DNA of 64,000 nt from Streptomyces meridianus. Lineage in GTDB: Bacteria > Actinomycetota > Actinomycetes > Streptomycetales > Streptomycetaceae. Both the position numbers and the translations under genes were made by a program. Below the pieces are notes generated by a model. The model searched no databases. It was given only the letters and a program-made list of their open reading frames with translations, and was not told the DNA's origin. Positions 53,997-61,958 of the stretch are shown in pieces (the stretch's first letter is position 1; each line of letters begins with the position of its first letter). The stretch lies in assembly GCF_023703325.1 (NCBI RefSeq), contig NZ_JAMQGM010000001.1:1-64000 (forward strand). Direction: 5' to 3'.

Positions 53997-55400
53997 ATGG
54001 CAACGGCGCCCAGCGTCTCGTACTCGATGACGGTCCGACTGGAGGTTCCCGCCAGCGGGACCTCGGTCAGCCAGCTCACCACCGCCGTGGAGTCGTCCGG
54101 CGGCACCGTCACCGGCCTCGACGTCACGGCCTCCGGCCACGAGAAGCTGCGGATCGACGTCACCATCGCCGCCTCCTCCACCGCGCACGCCGACGAGATC
54201 GTCGAGAAGCTGCGCGGCATCGAGGGCGTGTCACTGGGCAAGGTCTCCGACCGTACGTTCCTGATGCACCTCGGCGGCAAGATCGAGATGGCCTCGAAGC
54301 ACCCCATCCGCAACCGTGACGACCTCTCGATGGTGTACACGCCGGGCGTCGCCCGCGTGTGCATGGCCATCGCGCAGAACCCCGAGGACGCCCGCCGGCT
54401 GACCATCAAGCGCAACAGCGTCGCCGTCGTCACGGACGGCTCGGCCGTACTCGGCCTCGGCAACATCGGCCCGAAGGCCGCCCTGCCCGTCATGGAGGGC
54501 AAGGCGGCCCTCTTCAAGCGTTTCGCCGGTATCGACGCCTGGCCGCTGTGCCTCGACACGCAGGACACCGACGCGATCGTCGAGATCGTCAAGGCCATCG
54601 CGCCGGGCTTCGCGGGCATCAACCTCGAGGACATCTCCGCCCCCCGCTGCTTCGAGATCGAGGCGCGGCTGCGCGAGGCCCTCGACATCCCGGTCTTCCA
54701 CGACGACCAGCACGGCACCGCCATCGTCGTCCTCGCCGCGCTCACCAACGCCCTGCGGGTCGTCGGCAAGGACATCGGCGATGTGCGGGTCGTGATGTCG
54801 GGTGCGGGCGCGGCCGGCACCGCCATCCTCAAGCTGCTCATCGCCGCCGGGGTGAAGCACGCGGTCGTCGCCGACATCCACGGCGTCGTCCACGCGGGCC
54901 GGCACGACCTGGTCGGCACCGACCCGGACTCCCCGCTGGGATGGATCGCCCACAACACCAACCCGGAGGGCATCACCGGGACCCTCAGGGAGGCCGTGAG
55001 CGGCGCCGACGTCTTCATCGGCGTCTCGGCCCCCAACGTCCTCGGCGCGGAGGACGTCGCCGCCATGGCGGACGGGGCCATCGTGTTCGCCCTGGCCAAC
55101 CCCGATCCCGAGGTGGACCCGGCGATCGCCCGTCAGACCGCCGCGGTGGTCGCCACCGGCCGCAGCGACTTCCCCAACCAGATCAACAACGTGCTGGTCT
55201 TCCCCGGCGTCTTCCGCGGCCTGCTGGACGCCCAGTCGCACAGTGTGACCACCGACATGATGCTCGCCGCCGCGACTGCCCTCGCCGATGTCGTCAGCGA
55301 GGACGAGCTCAACCCGAACTACATCATTCCGAGCGTCTTCAACGACAAGGTCGCAGGCGCCGTCGCGGACGCCGTCAGCGAGGTCGCCAAGCCGCAGTAG
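53997..55400 (+). CDS. NAD(P)-dependent malic enzyme with N-terminal ACT domain
   Basis: A 467-residue oxidoreductase decarboxylating malate to pyruvate. Residues 8-85 are an ACT-like small-molecule-binding domain (MTVRLEVPASGTSVSQLTTA), usual in actinobacterial malic enzymes and suggesting allosteric control. The catalytic part has the tyrosine in SMVYTPGVARV, the lysine in VMEGKAALFKRF, metal ligands in EDISAPRCFEIE and FHDDQHGTAIV, and a Rossmann GxGxxG-like GAGAAGTAI near residue 280; it ends with FNDKVAGAVADAV. ATG 53997 is preferred over the open frame upstream because AGAGGAAC precedes it. Cofactor preference cannot be told safely from sequence alone. Lone transcript ended by a hairpin. 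Confidence 0.95.
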   Translation: MATAPSVSYSMTVRLEVPASGTSVSQLTTAVESSGGTVTGLDVTASGHEKLRIDVTIAASSTAHADEIVEKLRGIEGVSLGKVSDRTFLMHLGGKIEMASKHPIRNRDDLSMVYTPGVARVCMAIAQNPEDARRLTIKRNSVAVVTDGSAVLGLGNIGPKAALPVMEGKAALFKRFAGIDAWPLCLDTQDTDAIVEIVKAIAPGFAGINLEDISAPRCFEIEARLREALDIPVFHDDQHGTAIVVLAALTNALRVVGKDIGDVRVVMSGAGAAGTAILKLLIAAGVKHAVVADIHGVVHAGRHDLVGTDPDSPLGWIAHNTNPEGITGTLREAVSGADVFIGVSAPNVLGAEDVAAMADGAIVFALANPDPEVDPAIARQTAAVVATGRSDFPNQINNVLVFPGVFRGLLDAQSHSVTTDMMLAAATALADVVSEDELNPNYIIPSVFNDKVAGAVADAVSEVAKPQ

Positions 55401-55468
55401 GCGGTGCCCCCGCCCGTCGGGGCGTGTCCGGACTTCCAGGTCCCTGCGGCGCCGTGCGCCCTCGGGAC

Positions 55469-55503
55469 GGCTGTCGTACGGCCCCGCCGGGCGTACGACA
55501 GCC
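55469..55503 (+). terminator. Terminator after the malic enzyme gene
   Basis: A perfect 12-bp stem (GGCTGTCGTACG / CGTACGACAGCC) with an 11-base GC-rich loop, 68 bp after the stop. Confidence 0.7.
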
Positions 55504-55821
55504 CGGCTGCCCCGGCGCGTCGCGGAAGCAGGTGACCCGTCCGGCCCATAGGGTGACGGGGCAGAAAAAGGCCGCACCCCTGAAGCGAGCCCTGCGGTGC
55601 GCTGCTGAGGGAGAAGGCACGGCGTCACCACAACGGGTCAGTGGCGCTTTTCGTGTGACTCTCCAGGGTGCCGGATTGGCGTTCCCGCCGTTCATGGGGG
55701 CAGGATGCCTATCCGGGCGCGAGGGTCTGCATCAGACCCGGGTCCGGGGACTGTCCGAGGGCCCTGGCAGCATCGGCTTCGATCTCACGCCTCATTGGCA
55801 AGTAGAAACACGGGAGTACAT
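55504..55821 (+). other. Structured leader/promoter region of hup
   Basis: A 318-bp gene-free stretch. A TAGGGT -10-like element is at 55549-55554 with only a weak -35. The following sequence can form CGCACC...GGTGCG (around 55568-55597), and GGGTCT-gcatc-AGACCC (55723-55739). TTGGCG at 55676-55681 and CAGGAT at 55701-55706 are an alternative promoter with 19-bp spacing. HU genes are highly expressed, so a long structured leader is notable. Confidence 0.4.
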
Positions 55822-56103
55822 ATGAACCGCAGTGAGCTGGTGGCCGCTCTTTCGGAGCGCGCCGAGGTGACCCGCAAGGACGCGGACGCCGTCCTGGCCG
55901 CCTTCGCCGAGACCGTTGGCGAGGTCGTCGCCAAGGGTGACGAGAAGGTCACCATCCCCGGCTTCCTGACCTTCGAGCGCACCCACCGTGCCGCTCGCAC
56001 CGCGCGTAACCCCCAGACCGGCGACCCGATCCAGATCCCCGCCGGCTACAGCGTGAAGGTCTCCGCGGGCTCCAAGCTCAAGGAAGCCGCCAAGGGCAAG
56101 TAA
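55822..56103 (+). CDS. hupA: Nucleoid-associated protein HU
   Basis: A 93-residue HU/IHF-family DNA-bending protein: helices (MNRSELVAALSERAEVTRKDADAVLAAF), the VTIPGFLTFE turn, beta arm with ARNPQTGDPIQIPAG (the conserved proline intercalates in DNA), and a short lysine tail SKLKEAAKGK. There is no long Lys/Ala/Pro tail as in the second Streptomyces HU (HupS), so this is the HupA type, expressed in vegetative growth. ATG 55822 follows GGGAG. Convergent with murA, with a strong hairpin between. Confidence 0.97.
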   Translation: MNRSELVAALSERAEVTRKDADAVLAAFAETVGEVVAKGDEKVTIPGFLTFERTHRAARTARNPQTGDPIQIPAGYSVKVSAGSKLKEAAKGK

Positions 56104-56115
56104 CACCCCGCACGA

Positions 56116-56152
56116 CGAAGGGCGGCCACCCGGTCCGGGTGGCCGCCCTTCG
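56116..56152. terminator. Bidirectional terminator between hupA and murA
   Basis: A perfect 16-bp stem (CGAAGGGCGGCCACCC and complement) with loop GGTCC, between convergent genes. Confidence 0.85.
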
Positions 56153-56187
56153 CCGTCTCCCCGGGGGCCGGCGGCCCCCGGGACGGA

Positions 56188-57528
56188 TCAGGCCTCGGAG
56201 CCGCTCGGCAGCTCGACCTTCGCGCCGAGCTCGCTCAGCTTCTCCATGAAGTTCTCGTAGCCGCGGTTGATCAGGTCGATGCCGTGCACCCGCGAGGTGC
56301 CCTGCGCCGCCAGCGCGGCGATCAGGTACGAGAAGCCGCCCCGCAGGTCCGGAATCACCAGATCGGACCCCTGGAGCCTCGTGGGTCCGGACACGACCGC
56401 GGAGTGCAGGAAGTTCCGCTGCCCGAAGCGGCAGGCCGAGCCGCCCAGGCACTCCCGGTAGAGCTGGATGTGCGCACCCATCTGGTTCAGCGCACTGGTG
56501 AAGCCGAGCCGGGACTCGTAGACCGTCTCGTGCACGATCGACAGGCCGGATGCCTGGGTCAGGGCCACCACCAGCGGCTGCTGCCAGTCGGTCTGGAAGC
56601 CCGGGTGGACGTCCGTCTCCAGCGCGATCGCGTTCAGCGGGCCGCCCGGGTGCCAGAAGCGGATGCCCTCGTCCTCGATCTCGAAGGCGCCGCCGACCTT
56701 CCGGAAGGTGTTGAGGAACGTCATCATCGACCGCTGCTGCGCGCCGCGGACATAGATGTTGCCCTCGGTGGCGAGCGCCGCGCTCGCCCAGGATGCCGCC
56801 TCGAGCCGGTCCGGTATGGCGCGGTGCGTGTAGCCGCCCAGTTTCTCGACACCGGTGATCCGGATGGTCCGGTCGGTGTCCATGGAGATGATCGCGCCCA
56901 TCTTCTGCAGCACGCAGATGAGGTCCTCGATCTCCGGCTCCACCGCGGCGTTCGACAGTTCGGTGACGCCTTCGGCCAGCACGGCCGTCAGCAGCACCTG
57001 CTCGGTCGAGCCGACGGACGGGTACGGCAGCCGGATCTTGCAGCCGCGCAGCCGGTGCGGGGCCTCCAGGTACTGGCCGTCGGCCCGCTTCTCGATCGTC
57101 GCGCCGAACTGGCGCAGCACCTCGAAGTGGAAGTCGATCGGCCGGCCGCCGATGTCGCAGCCGCCCAGGCCCGGGATGAAGGCGTGGCCGAGGCGGTGCA
57201 GCAGCGGGCCGCAGAAGAGGATCGGGATGCGCGACGACCCGGCGTGGGCGTCGATGTCCGCGACGTTGGCGCTCTCGACGTGGGACGGGTCGAGGAGCAG
57301 CTCACCGGGCTCGTCCCCGGGACGGACCGTGACTCCGTGCAGCTGGAGCAGCCCCCGCACCACCCGCACGTCGCGGATGTCGGGGACGTTGCGCAACCGG
57401 CTCGGGCCGCTGCCGAGCAGCGCGGCGACCATGGCCTTGGGCACGAGGTTCTTCGCACCACGGACCCGGATCTCGCCCTCGAGCGGGGTGCCACCATGGA
57501 CGAGCAGTACATCGGCGATGTCGGTCAT
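56188..57528 (-). CDS. murA: UDP-N-acetylglucosamine 1-carboxyvinyltransferase
   Basis: A 446-residue enzyme for the first committed step of peptidoglycan synthesis: transfer of enolpyruvate from PEP to UDP-GlcNAc. Lys26-Asn27 (RGAKNLVPK) and the PEP-binding Arg100 (SSRIPILFCG) are conserved, and the catalytic loop keeps cysteine (Cys124 in GLGGCDIGGRPID), the residue alkylated by fosfomycin, so the enzyme should be sensitive to it. SVGSTEQVLLTAVLAEG is the typical mid-protein motif. ATG 57528. Its neighbour in this order next to hup is conserved in Streptomyces. Divergent from the yqgE-like gene, 239 bp apart. Confidence 0.97.
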   Translation of the reverse strand: MTDIADVLLVHGGTPLEGEIRVRGAKNLVPKAMVAALLGSGPSRLRNVPDIRDVRVVRGLLQLHGVTVRPGDEPGELLLDPSHVESANVADIDAHAGSSRIPILFCGPLLHRLGHAFIPGLGGCDIGGRPIDFHFEVLRQFGATIEKRADGQYLEAPHRLRGCKIRLPYPSVGSTEQVLLTAVLAEGVTELSNAAVEPEIEDLICVLQKMGAIISMDTDRTIRITGVEKLGGYTHRAIPDRLEAASWASAALATEGNIYVRGAQQRSMMTFLNTFRKVGGAFEIEDEGIRFWHPGGPLNAIALETDVHPGFQTDWQQPLVVALTQASGLSIVHETVYESRLGFTSALNQMGAHIQLYRECLGGSACRFGQRNFLHSAVVSGPTRLQGSDLVIPDLRGGFSYLIAALAAQGTSRVHGIDLINRGYENFMEKLSELGAKVELPSGSEA

Positions 57529-57767
57529 GGATCTCGCGTTCCTGGAGACGGTCAGGGGACAAAGGCAAATGCTAAGGCCCGTTCGCCGCCCGGCTGTAAG
57601 GCCGTGGGGCGACTTGTTCGCATTGCGTATACCTCGGCACGCTCCGTGTATGTGCGGAAACCTCCACGGATGTGCGCCGCCGCTGCCGCCGTACGCCCCC
57701 GCGGTGCTCTTCCGCAGGCCGTGGCGCCGACTCCCCCGGAACGGCCGCGGTGCGGGATCATGGGGTC

Positions 57768-58346
57768 ATGACCGAGGTGTCCTCCCTCACAGGGCGGCTG
57801 CTGGTGGCGACACCGGCGCTGGCCGACCCCAATTTCGACCGCGCCGTGGTGCTGCTCCTCGACCATGACGAGGAGGGGTCGCTCGGCGTCGTCCTGAACC
57901 GCCCGACGCCGGTCGAGGTGCACGACATCCTCGAGCCCTGGGCCGGGCTGGCCGGTGAGCCGGGAGTGGTCTTCCAGGGCGGGCCGGTGTCGCTCGACTC
58001 GGCGCTCGGCGTGGCCGTGGTGCCGGGGGACAACGGGGAGCAGCCGGAGGACGGACCGCTCGGCTGGCGCCGGGTCCACGGCGCGATCGGCCTGGTCGAT
58101 CTGGAGGCCCCGCCGGAGCTGCTGGCCGCCGAGCTCGGCTCGCTGCGGATCTTCGCCGGGTACGCGGGGTGGGGGCCGGGCCAGCTGGAGGGCGAGCTGG
58201 TCGAGGGCGCCTGGTACGTGGTCGACTCGGAACCCGGGGACGTCTCGTCGCCCGACCCGTCCCGGCTGTGGAGGGCCGTACTGCGGCGTCAGCGCAACGA
58301 ACTCGCCATGGTCGCGACCTATCCGGACGATCCGCTGCTCAATTAG
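57768..58346 (+). CDS. YqgE/AlgH family protein
   Basis: A 192-residue cytoplasmic protein of the UPF0301/AlgH family: LTGRLLVATPALADPNFDRAVVLLL at the start, GSLGVVLNRPT and FAGYAGWGPGQLEGEL further on, all family hallmarks. Function is unclear; structures show an alpha/beta fold without known catalysis and Pseudomonas AlgH affects alginate regulation. ATG 57768; ribosome binding site weak. Its stop codon is joined directly to a 58-bp inverted repeat. Confidence 0.94.
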   Translation: MTEVSSLTGRLLVATPALADPNFDRAVVLLLDHDEEGSLGVVLNRPTPVEVHDILEPWAGLAGEPGVVFQGGPVSLDSALGVAVVPGDNGEQPEDGPLGWRRVHGAIGLVDLEAPPELLAAELGSLRIFAGYAGWGPGQLEGELVEGAWYVVDSEPGDVSSPDPSRLWRAVLRRQRNELAMVATYPDDPLLN

Positions 58347-58403
58347 GGCGTGTTGTGAAAGCCCCGCCCCAGGGGCGGACGACGCTACTTTCACAACACG
58401 CCC
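58346..58403. repeat. 58-bp inverted-repeat element, possible MITE or terminator
   Basis: Perfect 16-bp terminal inverted repeats (GGGCGTGTTGTGAAAG at 58346-58361, complement at 58388-58403) enclose a 26-bp centre holding a second hairpin CCGCCCC-A-GGGGCGG. The repeat begins on the last base of the preceding stop codon. The TIRs look like insertion-sequence ends; no transposase is present. Confidence 0.7.
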
Positions 58404-58527
58404 AGCAGACCGTCTGCCGAACGGCCGGCTCCCGGGAGCCGGCCGCTCTGCGCCCGGGCGCCGGGAACCCGGACGGACCCGGGGCTCGGAGCCCCGCCCG
58501 GGCCGCGCGTGAGTACCCTTGGCATCC

Positions 58528-58827
58528 ATGAGCACTCTTGAGCCCGAGCGCGGGGCAGGGACCGGCACCCTCGTGGAGCCGACGCCGCAGGTGTCGAACG
58601 GCGACGGCGACCACGAGCGCTACGCCCATTACGTACAGAAGGACAAGATCATGGAGAGCGCGCTCTCCGGATCGCCGGTCGTGGCCCTCTGCGGCAAGGT
58701 CTGGGTCCCCGGGCGCGACCCGAAGAAGTACCCGGTCTGCCCGATGTGCAAGGAGATCTTCGAGACCATCGGCCCCGGCGGTGACCAGGGCAAGGGCGGC
58801 GACGGCAAGGGCGGCGGCAAGCAGTAG
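58528..58827 (+). CDS. DUF3039 family zinc-binding protein
   Basis: A 99-residue acidic cytoplasmic protein. The core (residues about 30-80, HERYAHYVQKDKIMESALSGSPVVALCGKVWVP to CPMCKEIF) has a histidine, one cysteine in ALCGK and a CPMC pair, a probable zinc site. The C-terminal 20 residues are Gly/Lys repeats (GGDQGKGGDGKGGGKQ). DUF3039 is widespread in actinobacteria and of unknown function. ATG 58528. It is followed by the strongest hairpin in the window. Confidence 0.92.
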   Translation: MSTLEPERGAGTGTLVEPTPQVSNGDGDHERYAHYVQKDKIMESALSGSPVVALCGKVWVPGRDPKKYPVCPMCKEIFETIGPGGDQGKGGDGKGGGKQ

Positions 58828-58858
58828 CACCGCGGCCGGGCCCGACCGACCGCCTGCA

Positions 58859-58904
58859 GGGGCTGTGCCCGGCCTCCCCGCACGGGGAGGCCGGGCACAG
58901 CCCC
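58859..58904 (+). terminator. Strong terminator after the DUF3039 gene
   Basis: A perfect 21-bp stem (58859-58879 / 58884-58904) with a GCAC loop, 32 bp after the stop. Confidence 0.9.
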
Positions 58905-59250
58905 TCGCGGTATCCGGGCGCGGTGCACCGCCGCCGCCGTGTCGGACGTCCGATCGAGGTTCCGCCCCCGATCGTGTGAGCCGCGGGCAAGCGGACCACG
59001 CGTGACGGGCCCCCCTGGGAACGTGGGGGCTCGCGGCCGCACGGCGCGCAAGGTTCCCTGAAGGACGGCATTCCACGCTCATGGGTGACAGGCTCCGGAA
59101 GCCGGAACACTGCCGGGATCAGGGACGAAACCCCCCTTCGCGAACCCTCGCGTCACCGGGCCCCGAAGATGTGCCAGAGTTGCCACGTCCGGGCTGTGAG
59201 CACGTACCGTACGGCGGAACAGGCGGGACATCCGGGAAGGGGCAGCTGGG
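58905..59250 (+). other. Upstream region of the molybdenum hydroxylase operon
   Basis: With the hairpin this makes a 423-bp gene-free gap. Apart from the candidate promoter listed next and the small palindrome CCGTACGG (59208-59215) I see nothing specific. Confidence 0.4.
59180..59210 (+). promoter_or_regulatory. Possible promoter of the molybdenum hydroxylase operon
   Basis: TTGCCA (59180-59185) and TACCGT (59205-59210) with a 19-bp spacer, 40 bp before the first gene. Confidence 0.3.
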
Positions 59251-60147
59251 TTGACCACGCACGCACCGCAGGCGGGGCGGACGGTGACGTTGCCGGTCTC
59301 GCTCGACGAGGCCGTGGCGGCGCTGACCGCCATGCCGGCCGCTGTGCCCGTCGCAGGCGGAACCGACCTCATGTCCGCGGTCAACTCCGGGCTGTTGCGC
59401 CCCGCCGCACTGGTCGGACTCAACCGGATCCGGGAGATCCGGGGCTGGCAGTACCAGGACGGGCACGCCCTGCTCGGTGCCGGTCTCACGCACGCCCGGA
59501 TGGGCCGCCCCGACTTCGCCGCCCTGATCCCGGGGCTCGCCGCCGCGGCGCGTGCCGCGGGCCCGCCGCAGGTCCGCAACGCCGGCACGCTCGGCGGCAA
59601 CATCGTCAGTGCCGCGCCCACCGGCGACGCCCTGCCCGTCCTCGCCGCCCTCGAGGCCAACGTGGTGATCGCCGGCCCGGACGGAGGCCGCCGGGAGACA
59701 CCGGTCGGTCATCTGCTCGCCGGGATGGACATGCTGCAGCCGGGCGAGATCGTCGGCTTCATCCGGGTGCCCCTGCTGCACGCCCCGCAGGTCTTCCTCA
59801 AGGCCACCGGCCGGACCGGGCCCGGCCGCGCCATCGCTTCCGTGGCCCTGGTGCTCGACCCGGCCCGGCGCGGGGTGCGCTGCGCCGTCGGCGCGGTCGC
59901 CCCGATGCCTCTGCGCCCGCTCGAGGCCGAGCACTGGGTCGCGGGGCTCATCGACTGGGACGGCGCCCGCGGCCTGGCCCCCGAGGTGTGCACGGCGTTC
60001 GGCGACTATGTGGCCGCCGCGTGCATCCCCGACCCGCTGCCCGCCGAGGACGGCACCGAGCCGCCGCCCCTTTCGCCGGCCGTGGTGCACGTACGGCGTA
60101 CCGTTGCCGCACTGGCCCGCCGCGCACTGGGGAGGGCGCTCGCATGA
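59251..60147 (+). CDS. FAD-binding (medium) subunit of a xanthine dehydrogenase-family enzyme
   Basis: A 298-residue FAD subunit carrying electrons from the molybdenum and iron-sulfur subunits. FAD-binding motifs: VPVAGGTDLMSAVNSG near residue 30 and RNAGTLGGNIVSAAPTGDALP near 110; the C-terminal CO-dehydrogenase flavoprotein-like domain spans about 185-290. The start is TTG 59251, with GGGAAGGGG about 9 bases upstream. The gene overlaps the next by ATGA, so the three subunits are translationally coupled. Members of the family oxidise purines, aldehydes or N-heterocycles; the substrate here is unknown. Confidence 0.92.
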   Translation: MTTHAPQAGRTVTLPVSLDEAVAALTAMPAAVPVAGGTDLMSAVNSGLLRPAALVGLNRIREIRGWQYQDGHALLGAGLTHARMGRPDFAALIPGLAAAARAAGPPQVRNAGTLGGNIVSAAPTGDALPVLAALEANVVIAGPDGGRRETPVGHLLAGMDMLQPGEIVGFIRVPLLHAPQVFLKATGRTGPGRAIASVALVLDPARRGVRCAVGAVAPMPLRPLEAEHWVAGLIDWDGARGLAPEVCTAFGDYVAAACIPDPLPAEDGTEPPPLSPAVVHVRRTVAALARRALGRALA

Positions 60148-61958
60148 GTTCCGAACAGCAGCAGCCGCACGAGGGGCACGGCGGCTGGGAACCGCTGCCG
60201 CAGGGCGGCGAGTACGAGGGCGATGCCACGGCCTTCGTGCAACTCCCGGACAACCTCCTCGACTTCACGTCCGTGCCGCAGGGCGCCGACCCGCTGGCGG
60301 CACCCGGCCACGGCTACGTCCCGCCTCCCATAGCGCAGGCGCACCAGCAGTCCCATGAACAGGCAGCGTCCGCGGAGCAGTCCGCCGAGGGCCAGTGGAC
60401 GATGCCGTTCGCCACGGAGGGCGGCGCCCCCGACGCGGGCGGGCAGTGGTCGCAGTACGGCGCCCAGGCCCCCGACGGCAGCGGACACTGGCAGGATCCC
60501 GACCCGTCCGCGCAGTGGACGGTCCCGCCCGCGGGTGCCGACGTGCCCGACGAGTCCGGTGAGTACCCGGTCGGCGGCCACGCCCCGTACGGCGAAGCGC
60601 CCCACCCGGGCCGGCAGCACTGGACCCCCGGTGCAGCGGCCGGCGAGTGGAACGAGCAGCACACCGTGGAACCGGCGCCCGGCGCGCACTGGCAGCACGA
60701 CTCCGACGGCAGCGGTGCCGACTACACCGGTCAGGCCGGCGGCGGCGATTACAGCGGGGACTACGGCGCCGGGGACGGCCCGTCCCCCGATCTCCGGTGG
60801 AACGGGTCCGGGAACGGCTGGTCCGCCCCCGCCGCCGGTTACGGCGCCCCCCACGACGGGACGCAGGCCGACCCCAACGGGCAGCACGGATACGCCGGAC
60901 AGTCGGGCGACGAGTACGGCGGCGGCACCCCGGAGCAGCCCGGGGACGCGGGGGACCGGGACGACGGGCCCGGGGCCGTCCCGCAGGACGACCGGCCCGG
61001 CCCGGAGCAGCAGCAGCCCTACGACGAAGGCCCCGGCATCCCCGAGGCCGCAGCCGTCCCGCAGGAGGCCGCCCCCTCCGGGGACCACGACGGGCGGCAC
61101 GCCGACGCCGACCCGGCTCCTAGCGGTGCCGACGAGGCCCCGGGAGCGGCCGTGGACCTGGCCGGACCCGCCGCTGAGGTGCCGGGGGGCCCGGACGACC
61201 CCGCGGGGGGTCCCGACGACCTCGCCGGCGCGAACGACCCCGACCGTGCCGGCGACCCGGGCGGTCCCGATACCTCCGCGGAGGAGACGGCCTTCCCCGT
61301 CCCGGCCCCGCAGGCCGATCCCGCGGACCGCGACGCGGCCGAAGCCCTCAGCGAACACCCGCACGCCTCCTACGTGCTGAAGGTGAACGGCACCGAGCGT
61401 CCCGTCACCGGCGCCTGGATCGGCGAGTCCCTGCTGTACGTCCTGCGGGAACGCCTCGGCCTCGCGGGCGCCAAGGACGGTTGCTCCCAGGGCGAGTGCG
61501 GCGCCTGCTCGGTGCTGGTCGACGGCCGCCTCGTCGCCTCCTGCCTGGTGCCGGCGGCCACCACCGCGGCCTCCGAGGTCCGCACCGTCGAAGGGCTGGG
61601 CGACGGCGCGGGCTCCGACGTGCAGCGCGCCCTCGCCGCCCACGGTGCCGTCCAGTGCGGTTTCTGCGTGCCGGGCCTGGCGATGACCGTCCACGATCTG
61701 CTCGAGGGCAACCACGCACCGACCGAACTCGAGACCCGGCAGGCCATCAGCGGCAACCTCTGCCGCTGCTCGGGCTACAGCGGAGTCCTGGCGGCCGTCC
61801 GCGAGGTCGCCGCCGAGCGCGCCGCCCGCGCCGAGCAGGAGGACGAGGAGCGCGCCGGGGACGGCTCCGGTGACGAACCCGGGCCCGGGACAGTACGCAT
61901 CCCGCACCAGGCGGGACCGTCCGGCACGATCAACCACCCGACGGGAGGCCCCGCGTGA
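60144..61958 (+). CDS. 2Fe-2S subunit with about 400-residue disordered N-terminal extension
   Basis: A 604-residue protein. Only residues about 409-570 are the expected small iron-sulfur subunit of xanthine dehydrogenase-like enzymes, which is normally about 160 residues alone: plant-type [2Fe-2S] cysteines in GCSQGECGACSV and SCLV, and the second cluster's CGFC and CRC. Before it lies a Gly/Pro/Gln/Asp-rich extension with repeated tryptophan motifs (GQWTMPF, GQWSQYG, GHWQDPD, AQWTVPP, QHWTPGA, GEWNEQH, AHWQHDS) and no cysteine. ATG 60144 is fixed by a good RBS (GGGAGGGCGC) and the ATGA overlap. It ends with GTGA overlap to the Mo subunit. The extension may organise the complex or bind a partner. 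Confidence 0.93.
   Translation: MSSEQQQPHEGHGGWEPLPQGGEYEGDATAFVQLPDNLLDFTSVPQGADPLAAPGHGYVPPPIAQAHQQSHEQAASAEQSAEGQWTMPFATEGGAPDAGGQWSQYGAQAPDGSGHWQDPDPSAQWTVPPAGADVPDESGEYPVGGHAPYGEAPHPGRQHWTPGAAAGEWNEQHTVEPAPGAHWQHDSDGSGADYTGQAGGGDYSGDYGAGDGPSPDLRWNGSGNGWSAPAAGYGAPHDGTQADPNGQHGYAGQSGDEYGGGTPEQPGDAGDRDDGPGAVPQDDRPGPEQQQPYDEGPGIPEAAAVPQEAAPSGDHDGRHADADPAPSGADEAPGAAVDLAGPAAEVPGGPDDPAGGPDDLAGANDPDRAGDPGGPDTSAEETAFPVPAPQADPADRDAAEALSEHPHASYVLKVNGTERPVTGAWIGESLLYVLRERLGLAGAKDGCSQGECGACSVLVDGRLVASCLVPAATTAASEVRTVEGLGDGAGSDVQRALAAHGAVQCGFCVPGLAMTVHDLLEGNHAPTELETRQAISGNLCRCSGYSGVLAAVREVAAERAARAEQEDEERAGDGSGDEPGPGTVRIPHQAGPSGTINHPTGGPA

Noticed and set aside
59085..61958. Extending the 2Fe-2S subunit upstream to 59085
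   Set aside because: The extra part lies over the FAD subunit in another frame and has no similarity; the ATG at 60144 with RBS and ATGA overlap is clearly the start.
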